From Adineta vaga (taxonomy: Eukaryota; Rotifera), in assembly GCA_021613535.1 (NCBI GenBank), contig CP075495.1:11656001-11720000 (forward strand): DNA of 64,000 bases, read 5' to 3'. Each line of letters opens with the position of its first letter. Within the stretch, counting starts at the first letter, position 1. The notes beneath the pieces were generated by a model that saw nothing but the letters and a program-made list of their open reading frames with translations, made no database searches and was not told the DNA's origin. A program made the position numbers and the translations under genes. This document shows positions 15,474 through 28,400 of the stretch, in pieces.

Positions 15474-17205
15474 ATGTTTGCCAGACAATCGCATTTAGCT
15501 ATGCCACCACCACCCGTTTGGCTTCATGTCGATGGTGTTAGTGTACCATCCGAAATTCATCAATTTCAACCATCAATTCGTTCTTATGATTATCAAACGA
15601 AACATTTACAAAGTCCAGTTCAATCTCCAGCATCACCATTAAATTCACCAGCAACTAATGTTTCTTATAGTATAACAACGATTGATGGGCCAAACATTCA
15701 TAACAATGTCACTAAACAACAGAAGATTTTAGAAAATGTCGATATGCCAAAGAAGGTGTTTAAAGATAGACAAATAAAAAAAGTCAAATCATTACCAGGA
15801 TTGATTAAGTAAGAATAGAAAAACCAAAGATTATGCAATTACAATTATTTATTTTAGAGGAACGGCTCTATCTCGTAATGCACCTTCTCAAACATCAACA
15901 TTTACTAGTCCAGCAGCATCAACAACATCAGTCAATACTCTTCAGGATGATCAACTTCCTCTCGTAACATTTGAAAATAGTGACGATGGTCTTCCAATAC
16001 CTCAAACGATTGAACAACAAAATGAAATTCGTCGTCCACGCGTTTATTTTGCTGACTATAATCGAATTCAATTTATTGAAGAAAATGATGAAATGTCTCA
16101 ACAACAGCAAATACCTATTAATGATGAACCACGACATTCGCGAACACGTTTATCAAGAAAGACATCAAATACAAATACTACAAATCATACAACACCATCG
16201 ATTCAACGTTCACCTGCACGTCAAAATTTCACTTGTCCAACATCTCGTCATCCATGTCATCAGACAGGACAAGAATCAATAACTAAAAAGGAACAGCTAC
16301 TAACTAAATCACGAATACAACAATCTCATATCTTAAATCTACCTGATATAATTAGTCAAATATTACCCAATGAAACATCATCCTATGAAAATTATATTCT
16401 AAAACGTGAAAAACCAGTGAATCGTTTATTAAAACCATCTATTACTGTAGCGAATAATTTAGCATTTGAAGTTTCATCCGAAGCGACGCGTACTAGTAAT
16501 GGACGTTCGTCACCAATTTATGATTCATCTATTGGAAGTCATAAATCTGATTCAGGTGATAGTGATAATGGACAAATACCTACTGGAAATGCATCTATAT
16601 CTTCAACAAGAACCAATCAGAAACGTCCAACACTTCAAACAATTTCTCTACGACAACAATTTGCTTCACCAACGAAATTAAAATCAACAGATATTACATC
16701 ATTCAATAACACGAATCATCAACAATCACAAATGAGTAGATCAATGCCAAATACACAACGGTCGAATTCATTAAAAATTTCATCTACGCGTATAATTGAT
16801 AACAATGATGACCATTATCATCATCATTCAAATGAATCTTCCATACCATTAGAAAAGCTATCAACGAGTAGTAGTAATGAATCAAATACACAATCAAGAC
16901 GTTCTTATATTGTTCATTATAATACGAAAAAACCACTTGGCGGTAGTACAATCAATTATCCTAGTGAATCCATTCGTTATTCAAAGAAATCACATTCAAA
17001 CGAACCAACCGATGGAAATTTTCGAAATGTATTAACTATTGTTCGACCAGCATATGGATTAGGTACGAGTGCTCCTTTAAATAAATCAACTCTTGTATCA
17101 AATGCTTCAACAATTTCAACGACAGAAGATGCTCGTTCATTACGTAATCCAAGTATGCGAGTGCCTCTAGAATTCAATATGACATCAAATACAATTACTG
17201 TTTGA
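15474..17205 (+). CDS. disordered Ser/Thr-rich protein with PP1-docking-like motif
   Basis: Two exons (15474-15808 and 15858-17205) encode 560 residues joined in a clean frame across a 49-bp intron. I do not recognise the family. The protein is rich in Ser, Thr, Asn and Gln, with many SP sites early on (SPVQSPASPLNSP), and is predicted mostly disordered. The one ordered-looking island is RRPRVYFADYNRIQFIEEN: RVYF at residues 173-176 fits the RVxF consensus for binding protein phosphatase 1. The FAD that follows resembles PP1 regulatory subunits of the R3 type, although no glycogen-binding CBM21 domain is present. A role as a phosphatase-binding scaffold is inference only. The long single second exon shows no internal stop in 1.3 kb. 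Confidence 0.8.
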
Positions 17206-17670
17206 AATTTTCTTTCTCTCTTTTTTGTCATTTGTCTTGACCATTGATATTCTTATAATTTATTATGGAGAACACATTGTTTTATATTTTTGAACATGTT
17301 TTAAATAAACATTTCCCTTCAACGTATAGATTGCATTTAAAATACTGTATGTTCAATTCATAGATATTTGTATATGACATAAATGAAATTAGAAAAAGAA
17401 TTTCTTGATGATAATATTTAAATGATAGGAAATAATCGTTGAATAAATCAATAATTATTAATAATATCTTTATTCTCATGCAAAATACGAATAAAAAAAA
17501 ACATGAATGAATACACATTACCAGAATAGATATGTAAAATAAATATTTGTTTGAAAGGGATTTTAGTGTGTAGTAGGACACGAAAAAAGAAATCAATATT
17601 TTCTTGCCAATTTAATGAAATTACCGCAACTAAACTACGATCAACGAGTAATTGAATTTTTTCAATGGGT
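17206..17670. other. convergent intergenic space
   Basis: 465 bp between the convergent disordered-protein gene and aquaglyceroporin 1. It is AT-rich with AATAAA-like signals on both strands (e.g. TTAAATAAAC near 17302 for the plus-strand gene). The minus-strand frames here continue past the aquaporin stop and are not separate genes. Confidence 0.5.
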
Positions 17671-19276
17671 TCAACTGCGAACTGTTGTAAGCTCATGAGA
17701 AATCATGGCATGATCATCATCGTCGATAGACTTCACTTTTGGATATAATTCATTCGATCCATATTTTGCAATATTTGGTAGGTGTCCGAAGCGTTTTACG
17801 ATAGAAAAATAACCTTCAAATAACCATACGCCAATAATACCTCCAAGGATGGGACCAACAATAGGAATCCAAAAGAAATAATTATTTGCTCGAAAAACTT
17901 CATTCCATCCATAGATGAAAGCAGCAAATAAACGTGGTCCTAGATCACGAGCCTAAAGCGCATAGAATAAAAGATGCAGAATAATTTTTCGACCGAATAA
18001 GAAATTCTGTACATACAGGATTGATTGCAGCACCTGTATTAGCAGCAAATGCTGAAGTAATACCAACAATGATGAGCACGAATGCAAATGGTTTAGCAAC
18101 TTCCGAGATCATACGATTAGAATCCTATATGAAATCAACGAAAAAGAACATAGTAGAGAGAAAGAAGAAAAGAATAATGAATTTATACATTTATCAAAGC
18201 CATAATAAAGATCATTAAAACAGCTGTACCAATAACTTGATCAAGAAATGAATTCCATGCGGGTACACCGTCTTCTGGCATAGTAAAGAAAATACCAGCG
18301 GTACTCTTGCACCTACTACTTGCCGAACAGAATTATCAAATTTATTAATTAAACTCCAGTAAAGATAATAAACAACAAAAGCACCAAAAAATGCGCCGAT
18401 CATTTGGCCGATAATATAGATTAGACATTGTAATGGTTTTATTTTACGCACTGTTAAAAGTGAAATACTAACAGCAGGATTTAAATGTGCACCTAAATAT
18501 TAAAAAGAATATCTTCAGAAATAAAAACAATCGTATAGTTAGTTTTCATTCTTACCGCTGATAGGTCCGGCAATCATTAACGCTAAAGAAAATAAACAAA
18601 AGTTTAACTTCATATAATAAAGACAAAGTTCTTTTTTTTCACAACAAGTTTCCTAGAACGGGTTATTATAGACAGAACTGTTACACTCATACTTCATAAT
18701 GAAGAAATATACATTAAAAATCGCTTAACGATTTCAATATAATTTATCATTAGAATATATAAAGCAGAGTTACTATATGAAAATATACACTGACACAAGA
18801 ATTGTATGTTAAATAAGTCATTTAAGAACTTGATTCAATTATCTGTTGAGTTTCCGAGCTTTCTAAAGCTCACGAATTTGTGCATTCAACAGGAAGAAAA
18901 AGAATCATTCTTTTCAAGCCAAAAAGACACATCTGTTGGCCTATATGTCAGGCGTTATACTTTTCTGCTATTTTGTTTAAATGACAACTCTTATCATACA
19001 AAACTCATAACCATAACATTTCAATTTGAATTAAAATTAATCTATATACACTCTTTGAACATCTATGATATAGAAACATGAAAAAAAATATAAATATATA
19101 CCAGTATAGACACCGATACCAAAGCCAAGGTTAACAGTAATATTTGAATGATTTTCTTGTTTTAAAAGTTTATATTGAGCAATAGCTGATTCACCAATTA
19201 GAATCAACATAAACGTTCCAAAACATTCAGCTAAACCTTGTACGAGATATTGCTGTAGATCTTTGACTTTTGCCAT
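17671..19276 (-). CDS. aquaglyceroporin 1, with one frame break
   Basis: Six-helix major intrinsic protein, about 298 residues, conducting water, glycerol and similar solutes. Exons, 5' to 3': 19102-19276, 18556-18582 (a 27-bp microexon), 18189-18492, 18017-18124 and 17671-17952. It begins MAKVKDLQQYLVQG. The first pore motif is GAHLNPAVS. The second is GAAINPARD, whose Asp after Arg marks the glycerol-conducting subfamily, followed by LGPRLFAAFIYGW. The long GLP-specific loop before helix 5 is present. There the frame breaks: a base is missing around 18304-18308, after RQVVGA, and the conserved IFFTMPEDGVPAWN appears in the next frame, which is also the frame the following exon needs. It has a tandem paralogue upstream on the same strand. 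In desiccation-tolerant animals such channels matter for water and solute exchange. Confidence 0.93.
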
Positions 19277-19704
19277 TGTATGAGTCTGTGCTTCTTTGTA
19301 AACTACTACTGTTCGTAGAAATAACAATCAAAGAACACAAAACCAAGAATGGACGCCAGACTATTTCCTTCTTTTCCCTTCTTATATTTTTTTCTTTTCT
19401 TTTTCTTTTTTCCTTCAACCGTCATGCGAGACAAGGTCGTTCGACGCCCAAGTGTACTATCAAAGTTATAATTTAGCCCTTTCTTGATCTATTTTTGTAT
19501 ACATTTCATTTCATATTTATTCATATACATATATATATACATAAAAGAACAGACATTCATGAATAAAGGAATTGTGTCTTATCGCTAGTCATTTTTTCAA
19601 AATGATTAAATTCTTTCACATAACAAATAATGAATAGCAGAAGTGCCATGTTTCACATTGATATCATGCCTATAAACGATAATAAACTATCTTATGAAAC
19701 AAAG
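19277..19704. other. spacer between tandem aquaglyceroporins
   Basis: 428 bp. It must hold the promoter of aquaglyceroporin 1 and the 3' end of aquaglyceroporin 2. An (AT)n-like stretch lies near 19525-19540. There is no other gene. Confidence 0.5.
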
Positions 19705-21173
19705 TCATCCCAAGAAAAACAAATCATTACTTTCACATGATATTTGTGTATTCATTTGACGTGATTTTTTAAGATGTTTTCCTTGATCAGGTTGTTCAAT
19801 CGCATCAATATGTGTAATACCTGGTAGATTAGCATATTTTTTCATTAGAATTAAATAACCTTCAAAAATTCCCGCACCAATAAGTGCACCAATAATGGGT
19901 CCAACAATAGTTACCCAAAAATAATAATTATTTACACGAAATACTACTGGACCATAAATTACTGCTGCAAATAAACGTGGTCCAAAATCACGTACCTAGG
20001 AAAAGAAATGAAAACTATATTTTGTAAGATATGTATAATTTTACGTACGGGATTGATTGGATTTCCACAATTGAGACTCATTGAGAAGCCAAAAGTAGTA
20101 ACCATTAAAACAAAAGAAAATGGTTTTGCTGCATTGGATATTAAATTATTATAATCATTTCCAAGTGCCATTATAAATATCAAGAGTAGACTAGTACCAA
20201 TAATAGCATCAATTAAACAATTCCAGTTTGGTATACCTTCACTTGGTACTGTATAAAATATGTCTGCTGTTGCATTTGGACCTTCATATTGTCGAATACC
20301 ACCGTCATATAGATTAAAATGGCTTATATAAACTAGATACACTGTAGCACTAGCTAGAAAAGCACCAATTATTTGACCAATAATATACAACAAACATTGA
20401 ATAATATTCAATTTACGTAGAGCAAGTAATCCAAGACTAACTGCAGGATTGACATGAGCACCTACACATATATTCACATCATTGTTATTATTCAAAACCA
20501 TAGGTAGTTCCTGCAGTTCTTTTCAACTTTAAGAAACAAATAAAGAAAATTTTTTATTATAAGTATTTATGTAGTTTTCAAGGTCGTCGACTAGTAATAA
20601 ACCATTTGACGATGAAAGATAAATGCATGCGAATAATAAACTAAGACGATTACAAGTCGGTTAAAAAACGTTTTAAAAACTGACAAAGTATTCTTTTGAA
20701 ACTTATATGTTTCCAAAATTATCCGTAGAAACTATTGTCTGTGATGTACATTTTCCTATGAAAATAATGTCCTCAAACATAATTGTCAAATGATCTGAAG
20801 ATTTATTACTTCAAAGTAACAATAAATGAATATATTACGATCAGTGATTAAATGCAATCTACATATTTCTCATCTCACGAAATAATTTTCAAAAAAGAGA
20901 CTAATAAGAATCACAAAAACTGAAAATTAGTTTTGCTATGCTTTGCTTATGATATTTAGTACATATCTCACCTGAAATAGGTCCCGCTACCATCAGTGCT
21001 ACATAAACTCCAGTTGCATAAGATAGATTCACTCCAAGATTGTTATTAACTACTGGCTTCGTAAATTTATATTGAGCCACAGATAAATTTCCGATGAGAA
21101 TCAGAAGAAAGGTACCAAATAATTCTGCAAGGCATTGAGCTGCGTACTGTTTTAACTGTCTGGGATGAAACAT
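19705..21173 (-). CDS. aquaglyceroporin 2 (NPA/NPV)
   Basis: Paralogue of the preceding gene, 301 residues in an intact frame. Exons, 5' to 3': 20972-21173, 20049-20461 and 19705-19995. Two introns match paralogue 1 in position and phase (after GPISG, phase 1; after the second Asn-Pro, phase 0). It lacks the two extra introns of paralogue 1. Motif 1 is GAHVNPAVS. Motif 2 is INPVRD: Ala of NPA is replaced by Val, and the usual preceding TG-A is CGNP. The pore Arg and the GLP-type Asp are kept, so it is probably still a solute channel with changed selectivity or gating. The cytosolic C-terminus is long and basic (KHLKKSR). A TATA-like element at 21275-21285 (minus) lies about 100 bases before the ATG. 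Confidence 0.93.
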
Positions 21174-22207
21174 TGTCTTTGTTTATGACGATAATTCTAA
21201 AACATAGAAGATAAAAACGATAATCTATTACGAATCAACACGTTTTGACTATATAATGTAAGATAACTGCTCTGTATTTATATAGAACTTTTTTCAAAAA
21301 TCAACAATCGTAAATCCAGCATTTTCATATCTTAAGAATATAAATAACAATAGATTATGTATTATTTTTCTATACTCGATAAAGCTAAATAGTCTAAAAA
21401 ATATCCCTTGATGAGATCTTATTTCATTCATCTATATTTCGAGTGATTCCGTTGTCAACAAAGAAAACAAAATGAAATTCAATACATTTCAGTACTTAAG
21501 AATAAATGCACTTTCTTATTCAATGGGTCAAGAATGGCATGCATACCTAAAGAATAATAAAAAACATCACTTTTTTATCATGGACGAAGATCTGTATCTA
21601 ATTACTGAATAAATAGGATGATAATTAATTTTTAGTATTTTCAAATTTACTTTTCTTAAAAATAATTCAATATAAATCTAATCAATTTTGACATACTTAC
21701 TATTTTATATAATATTAATTGAAACATGCGATATATAAATTATAAGACATCCAAAGAAAATCAACAGAGATAGTTATGCTTGGTAAATATAGTCTTTAGT
21801 GTTCGTTGTTCTATCGATTGTGGTATCAATACTAATATAAGTCACTGGCTTTACCGATATGTGATTTGACATTCTATGTATTTCAATGTAAACTTTCGTA
21901 AATATATCTGAGTATCTGAAATATCAAGTTATGTACCTTGATGTAAAACAATACAAAAACAAGTATTGATCTAACACAGAAAGTACACACCTGAATCAAT
22001 AGTACTCAATTTCCGTTAAACTGGATGTAACAAATAAGAGATTTTCATTCAGCAGTAAATGTTAAGTTTTTAGCACGTCATATAAATCCTTTTTTCTTAA
22101 GAAAATATATTTTGATTTTATAAATTCTATTTACATAAATTCATGTATACAAGAAAAAAAAGCGCAATTGAAACTTTTAAATAAAATTTATTGCATTATA
22201 ATTAAGT
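21174..22207. other. divergent promoter region
   Basis: 1.03 kb between the divergent aquaglyceroporin 2 and calmodulin-like genes. It is strongly AT-rich. A TATATAAA element on the minus strand at 21275-21285 is the only promoter element I can point to. No gene. Confidence 0.5.
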
Positions 22208-22978
22208 ATGGCATCATCAAGTCAGCGTACATCACTAACTGAAACATCTCATATGACATTGAATACACATTATAATAATGATGATGATGATGATGTAAAA
22301 TCATTTACACCTTCGATCATAAGTCGATCATCTATATCGACAACACGATCTGGTTCGATAAGCACGGAAGTAGGTCAAGAGCAAATCGATCATATACGAG
22401 ATGCATTCGCCGTATTTGATAAAGAGATGACAGGTTCAATTACTACAGATCAATTCAGGTGAGTTATTTTATGATCTTGCAAATTTTTTTCGAGATATTT
22501 CAAGTTTTTTTTAGTAAAGTTCTAGAAAGTTTTGGATATAATATTCCTGAAGTAGAGCTCGCAACATTTGTCAGTCAATTAGATATTGATAAGTCAGGTG
22601 AATATGATTGAATCATTGATATGAATAAATAAAGGTGATGTAAATATTTTCATTTGTTCTTAGGAACTATTGAATTTGAAGAATATCTCAGTTTTATGTT
22701 AACATTTATTAAGAAAAATATTACAACAGAAGAAAATCTGAAAGATGCATTTAATCTATTCGATCAAGATGGTGATGGTTTCATTATTGTCAACGATTTA
22801 CGAGAAATTATGACAAGTTTAGGAGAAAAAATAACCGATGAAGATCTCGATGAAATGATACGTGAAGCTGATATTGGTATGTAAAATAAATCGACATGAA
22901 TTCTACACATCATCTTTGCTAGATAAAGATTTTAAAGTTAATTTTCAAGAATTTCAACGAATCATGAGTTTCAAATAG
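22208..22978 (+). CDS. calmodulin-like EF-hand protein with N-terminal extension
   Basis: 200 residues in four exons (22208-22458, 22515-22597, 22664-22876, 22923-22978). A Ser/Thr/Asp-rich leader of about 55 residues, absent from calmodulin, precedes four EF-hands. EF1 [12 protein letters not shown] lacks the final Glu and is probably weak. EF2 DIDKSGTIEFEE is canonical. EF3 [12 protein letters not shown] has Asp at position 12. EF4 [12 protein letters not shown] lacks the usual Gly6. Between EF3 and EF4 the segment [21 protein letters not shown] is almost calmodulin itself. Thus it is a divergent Ca2+ sensor, not calmodulin proper. A centrin-like role is possible given the extended N-terminus, but centrin signatures are missing. 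The fourth intron-exon junction falls inside EF4. Confidence 0.92.
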
Positions 22979-24013
22979 ATCTTCGATTGAATAGAATGAT
23001 TTCAATCATTTATAGCATTACAAATAATCATACGTTATGCAAATTCTTTCTTATGACAACAGATGTATTAAATATACTAGACGAGATTGATCACTCAGTG
23101 CACAGATTCTTTCCTAGTCAAGTTATGGAACATCTTTATTCAATTTTATTATCCAAACAATCGATTATATCAATAATTAAATGTGATGTAAACAAGAAAA
23201 TATGACATCATCTCGATTGTTAGTGAACTATTACATTGTGTTACATATTGATGAAAGAATAGGTAAAATATATTACAATAAATGAACGTGAAAATTTTGA
23301 TTCTTATCAAACGAGTAGGAGAGAAAGAGAAAAAAAACATTTTCAATACCAATACATAATAAAACAATTGTCAGATTCGTTCGATAAAACTTTCGTTTTT
23401 ATGATGAATCAATGATAACGTTACTGATAAAGATAGTTAACATTTCAAATCAATATTCAAATTGACTTTCTTTTCTCTTTCTAGATTAAGTATTGTTGAC
23501 CGATATAGAAGTTTTTCTTTTATAGAGAAAAGCGAGACACTTTTTAAAGAAGAATAATCAACTTTTCGGATCATCAAAATAATTCATCTTTTATTTTTAA
23601 TGATGATTGAACGTTTTTGTCATCTGATGCCTTTTTTTCAATTCATTAAGTATGGTCGATTGCTTTAGAGTTTTTCTTTTCAAGGTTATTATCATTATAA
23701 TTATTCATCTAGCGTTTCCGCTCAACAAAGACGTTTGCAGACGTATATATATATATGTATGTATGTATGTGCAGAAGATTATAAATCTCTTCATTCCGTT
23801 CAAATGAACAGCAGTAACAAGAGGACAAGTATAAAAAAAGGTATAGTCACGTGCAGCAGGAGGTCAAAAACAATAGTCAAGCTTCAGAAAGAAGAAGAAC
23901 AAGAACAAAACAACACAATATATGCCATGTCACACACATAAAGATATACCTATAGATGTACTCGATCAAACAGGTTATAATCATCGCTAGTAATCAATTT
24001 GAAAAATATATTC
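22979..24013. other. convergent intergenic space
   Basis: 1.03 kb between convergent genes. Frames at 22987-23205 and 23735-23941 are short and unsupported. A short TATG microsatellite lies near 23745-23770. Confidence 0.5.
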
Positions 24014-25451
24014 TTATTTGATTGGTACAAAGAAATTGTGACATGCACAATTCACGGTTGATGTTTTCGATTGTTTACGGTGTAGAGTAGCTAATAAACA
24101 ACTTTGGCATACAATAGTTGATGATGCTGGTAACGAAGGCGGTTCACACGTATAATAATGTGGCATTAGTTGATGGTTATTACTATTCGAAGGATATTGT
24201 TGTTGTTGATAATGTGCAAGTGTACATGAACAACAGCAACAACAAGGATGACGATCATATGTTGGACGAATTTCTTCATAAATATTTGTCGAATTACGAT
24301 GTGAAGATATATCATCTGAATGAAGATTTTGTTGACTATGAGCCATATGAAGACTTAAATTTGAATTATGTATCATTGTCAGTGATGGATATTGATTAGG
24401 AGCAATCGTAGTTGTCGTTGTTAATGGAGTTAAACAACCGTAAGATGTTTGTGCAGTCTAAAAGAAAAGAAAAGTAAAATATAACATGACTGATCTAAAG
24501 TTCAATTCATCAAGAACTTCCGAGTTGATTGGATATATAGTAAACAGATGAGATACTTTATTTATCTCTTCAAAAACTTCTATTGTGTATTTCAATTTAT
24601 AATTGATTTTTTTCTAATTTATACAAAGACTTTATCCTTTCTTTTATTGATAAGTATCCATCTGTTAGGAATTCATTCATTTCTATTTTATCAATTTCTT
24701 CTCACGATAAGACGAGCTTTAATGTAAACAGATTCTTCACTCTGTCTCTCTCTCTCTGCCTCTCTCCCGCTAAACATCCGCTTTGAATTCATTACGATCA
24801 TCCTACTTGGCAACAATTAACTCAGATTGCCTATTCTTATAGTCAATTTATATCTTTATCTTGTAATAACGATTATGTAATTCTCTTACACTCGAAAATG
24901 ATGCACATCCGTCACCGCCACCACCACCACCAACACTGCTACTATTGCTGCCGAGATTGCCATTTGGAGTTGTTGTTTTGATAAATGCCACATCACTGTT
25001 GTTTGTTTCTCGAATGCTGCTATTCACACTAGTGATACCAGTCGATCGACGATGACGACGACATCGAAATTTCTGATGAAATCGAAATCTGTAAACAATG
25101 ATGATATCATAGAGAAAAAAACAATCAGATGTGTTTCTTATCTTACTTAACACCGAGTAAAAATAAAATCAAACAAGCTGAAGCTAAAGCAATGAATATT
25201 CCAAAAATAATTGTAAGAATTGTTAAATAAGATGACTCAGATGTTGTACGTGGACGAAGATTAGTGAAGGTTGATGATGAAGTTGATGATAATTTACAAG
25301 TTGTTGTTAGAAATAATTCAGGAATTGTTGGAGGACGTGGTGGAGGTGCAAGAAGATAACATGCCGATTGTGTTCGACACATTTCATATTTTTGTAAATG
25401 ATTAACATCATTAAATGAACTAATTTTCAAATCGGATAATGTTCGATTCAT
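24014..25451 (-). CDS. orphan single-pass membrane protein with Cys cluster
   Basis: Three exons (25147-25451, 24890-25088, 24014-24457) join in frame to 315 residues. A single hydrophobic helix spans about residues 78-100 (LTILTIIFGIFIALASACLI) followed by a basic stop-transfer (KFRCRRHRR). This implies an N-terminal outside and a C-terminal cytoplasmic part. The outer part has a few Cys (EMCRTQSACYLL) and a Pro-rich patch. The inner part is Ser/Asn/Gln-rich with a run of five Cys plus one (HPCCCCCSC), which could be palmitoylated or bind metal, and several late Cys. No family recognised. There is no signal peptide at this start. In-frame codons continue 9 bases upstream to a splice acceptor-like AACAG at 25461-25465, so real 5' exons may lie further up in the long gene-free region. 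Confidence 0.75.
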
Positions 25452-28400
25452 TATTTCATACTGTTAAATCTACAAAAAGAATAAGGGAAAAGAAAGAATG
25501 AAAGAAAAGCAAGGCTTATATGTTTCTTCTTCTTCTTCTTCGTCTCCTCGTCTTTTCTTTCTATCACGTTTGTTCGAATGTGACACAGTTCAACAATTAT
25601 TACTTCTCTCAAGAAAGAATACATGAGAAGAGAAGAGAAGAGAAGAGAGAGAGAATTAGGAAAGAAGTGGACCCTTTGCTTGCTTATTTCTCCTCTCGTT
25701 TTTCTTTTTTGATGTGCATGTGAGACGACCAAAAGTGTTGACAGACGTAATGCGTATGTATGCACGAGACAGTATAGCAAACACAAAACGCTTTTCCCTA
25801 AATTAGTCTACTGTTAACCATCGTCTACTGTTAACCATCATCTACTTTTAAATACATCACACAAGATGATTATTGCTTGCATAGATAATACCTTGATTGT
25901 CGCACATACTCATGAGACAAAACTGTATAAATCAACGGGAAAAAAAGAGAAAGAAACTTTGATTAAGTTTGAAGAACATTTTTTTTCTCTCCTAAAGAAG
26001 AAGACAAAATGATTCAAGATTAATGATAACCTTGTCCTTATCGAGATGAATGAATCTCTCTTACAGGAAGTAACAAGAAGGTGTTAAGAAAAAAAAATAT
26101 TAAATACAATAAGCTTAGCATTATTATTGAACAATGATTAAGACGAAAAGAACGAAGTAATTAAAAACAAAAGAAATACGGTTAGTTAGAATACTATGAT
26201 TGGATTAAAAGAAAGAATTTTATTTATGTACGGATAGAAAAAAAATGTAGTTAGAATCCGAATGCAAATTCGAAAAAAAGAAAGAAATAAGCTAGAGGCA
26301 ATAATAATTGCATCATATGTATTCTTACTATTAATACTTCACTATTGTCTATCATAGTTGTTTTATGATCAGACGATGTACACGAAACGAACATGTTCAA
26401 AGGGTATCATAGTCCGTGACTATATTATTGTTTATACTGTACATACGTAAATGACACTAACTGAGTATATAGAGAAAAGAAGAAGAAGTTCAAAGCATCT
26501 CTCCTTTCTCTCTCTCTCTCTCTATTCTGAGTAATGATACATCTATTCATTTTCTTCTCTTTAGCATGTCGTGTACACATCTACAATATGCACATATATA
26601 TACACAAATATTTATTGCAATCAATCTCGATACATCACCATCATTATTATCATCATCTTCCTTCTTCGTCCATTTTCGAATCAATACTGATAATTAGAAT
26701 TTTTCTCTTTCTCTTTCCTCTCGTTTTGCTCTTTACTTTATGATGTCGTGTCACAGGAAGGTGTTTCTAATTTGATTTCTTTTCGAACAGTAGTTTGGTC
26801 AACAGAATGTAATTATAGGACATAGCTTACTTGTGTAGATGTGTGTGACCTTCACTCATGTTCAATCATATAGAAAGAAGATGCTGACAAAAAGCCCTTA
26901 TTTATATACACATATTGTACATATACATCTACATATGGCATAAAGCGCATCAAATAACAATAAATCGTAGCAAGAAAATAGAAATAAAGGAGGAGAAACA
27001 GCCACGCGTACGGACACTAATGGACGACTAATGGACGACTAGACAGATAGAGACTACTTTTTAATACCCTCAAATAATAATAATAATGAAAAATGAACCA
27101 AATCAAACAATGATGAAAAGTAATTTATATATATACAGATCAATACGCGAAAGTTTCATTAAACTAACGACACTAAAATTATGACTTTAAGTGAATTAAA
27201 CTCATCGCAATAAAATGATTGATGCAAATAGAATTCTTATCAAATTGTTTATTTTCTATGTCATTAATAAATGTGAATTGACAATATAAAATTACAATAA
27301 AACAAACTGACTAAAAACGTCCATTCTCATTAATCATCAATGTTAAAAAACGAAGCGAAAGATCCCTTGCGATAACTATCGCAACTCATTTATAATAGTC
27401 CATGTTTGTAAGTTTAGTCTGATGAAAATTTCACTTCTTCGCTCTTTTTTGATGAAACTTTCTTCTTCTTACCTGTCGTCTTTAAATTTGCTTATTGAAT
27501 AAAGATGTGTTTCTTTCTCACATGAACTTCTAAGATATAGATGTGTCAATGACTTTTCTTCATCTTCTCACTTGATTGTTAAACAATCACATTGTTTTCT
27601 ACTTCTTCTGATAGGGATAGCGGCATCTCAGCATTTATCCTTTATTTGACGTAAAATGAGAATACTCAACATGTAGGTAATGTGTATCGATATGTACATA
27701 GAGTCTATCACATTAAAAAGAAAAGCATCAAAAGCGAATGAGGGGGGATCATTTATTAACTTGACAGATTGTGTAATTTTGTTTTTTTCTTTTCAAGAGT
27801 TTGCTTTTAAACGGATATTTAACGAGTCTGCCTTGAGGGTTAGTCAATCCTGGTGTCAAGTTCTTCAATGTCACATCAATCATGTTCGCTCTGTCGGCGA
27901 ATGACCTCGATCATTGAACACGTTTTCAAATATCCGTTTTTTTTCTTTTACATACCTGCATCGTGTGTGTTGTGCGTCAGAATCTACATATGCCGTGAAT
28001 GTTATGCTGAAGTGATGTCTATGTGTACTCTCTTTTAGTATATACTTTTCTCTCTCTCTCTCTGTTTCATTTCTCTGTATGTGGTCAGTTTGATGATTGT
28101 TGTATATAAATTATTTGAGAATAGAAAGAAAGAAAGACAGAACGACGAGTAAAATTGGTTTTTTATCGTATGTACTCATATTCTGATGACCACAAATGAT
28201 AAGCGTCGTCTGTCTGTACTTGACACCTATTTGAATGTCCAACATACACCTCTACATATAGAAGAAGAAATTTATGGATATTGAAGAGAGAAGACAAGAT
28301 CGTCTCAGTAAACTAATTAGACTAACCAAGGTGTGAGATAGACTCTTTTCTCTACTTATTCTCGTAATACAAACAATTGAGACGGGTCAATACTAATGAG

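Noticed and set aside
19277-19327. Upstream start for aquaglyceroporin 1 at 19327
   Set aside because: The in-frame extension is unlike the family. The ATG at 19276 directly precedes the conserved first helix.
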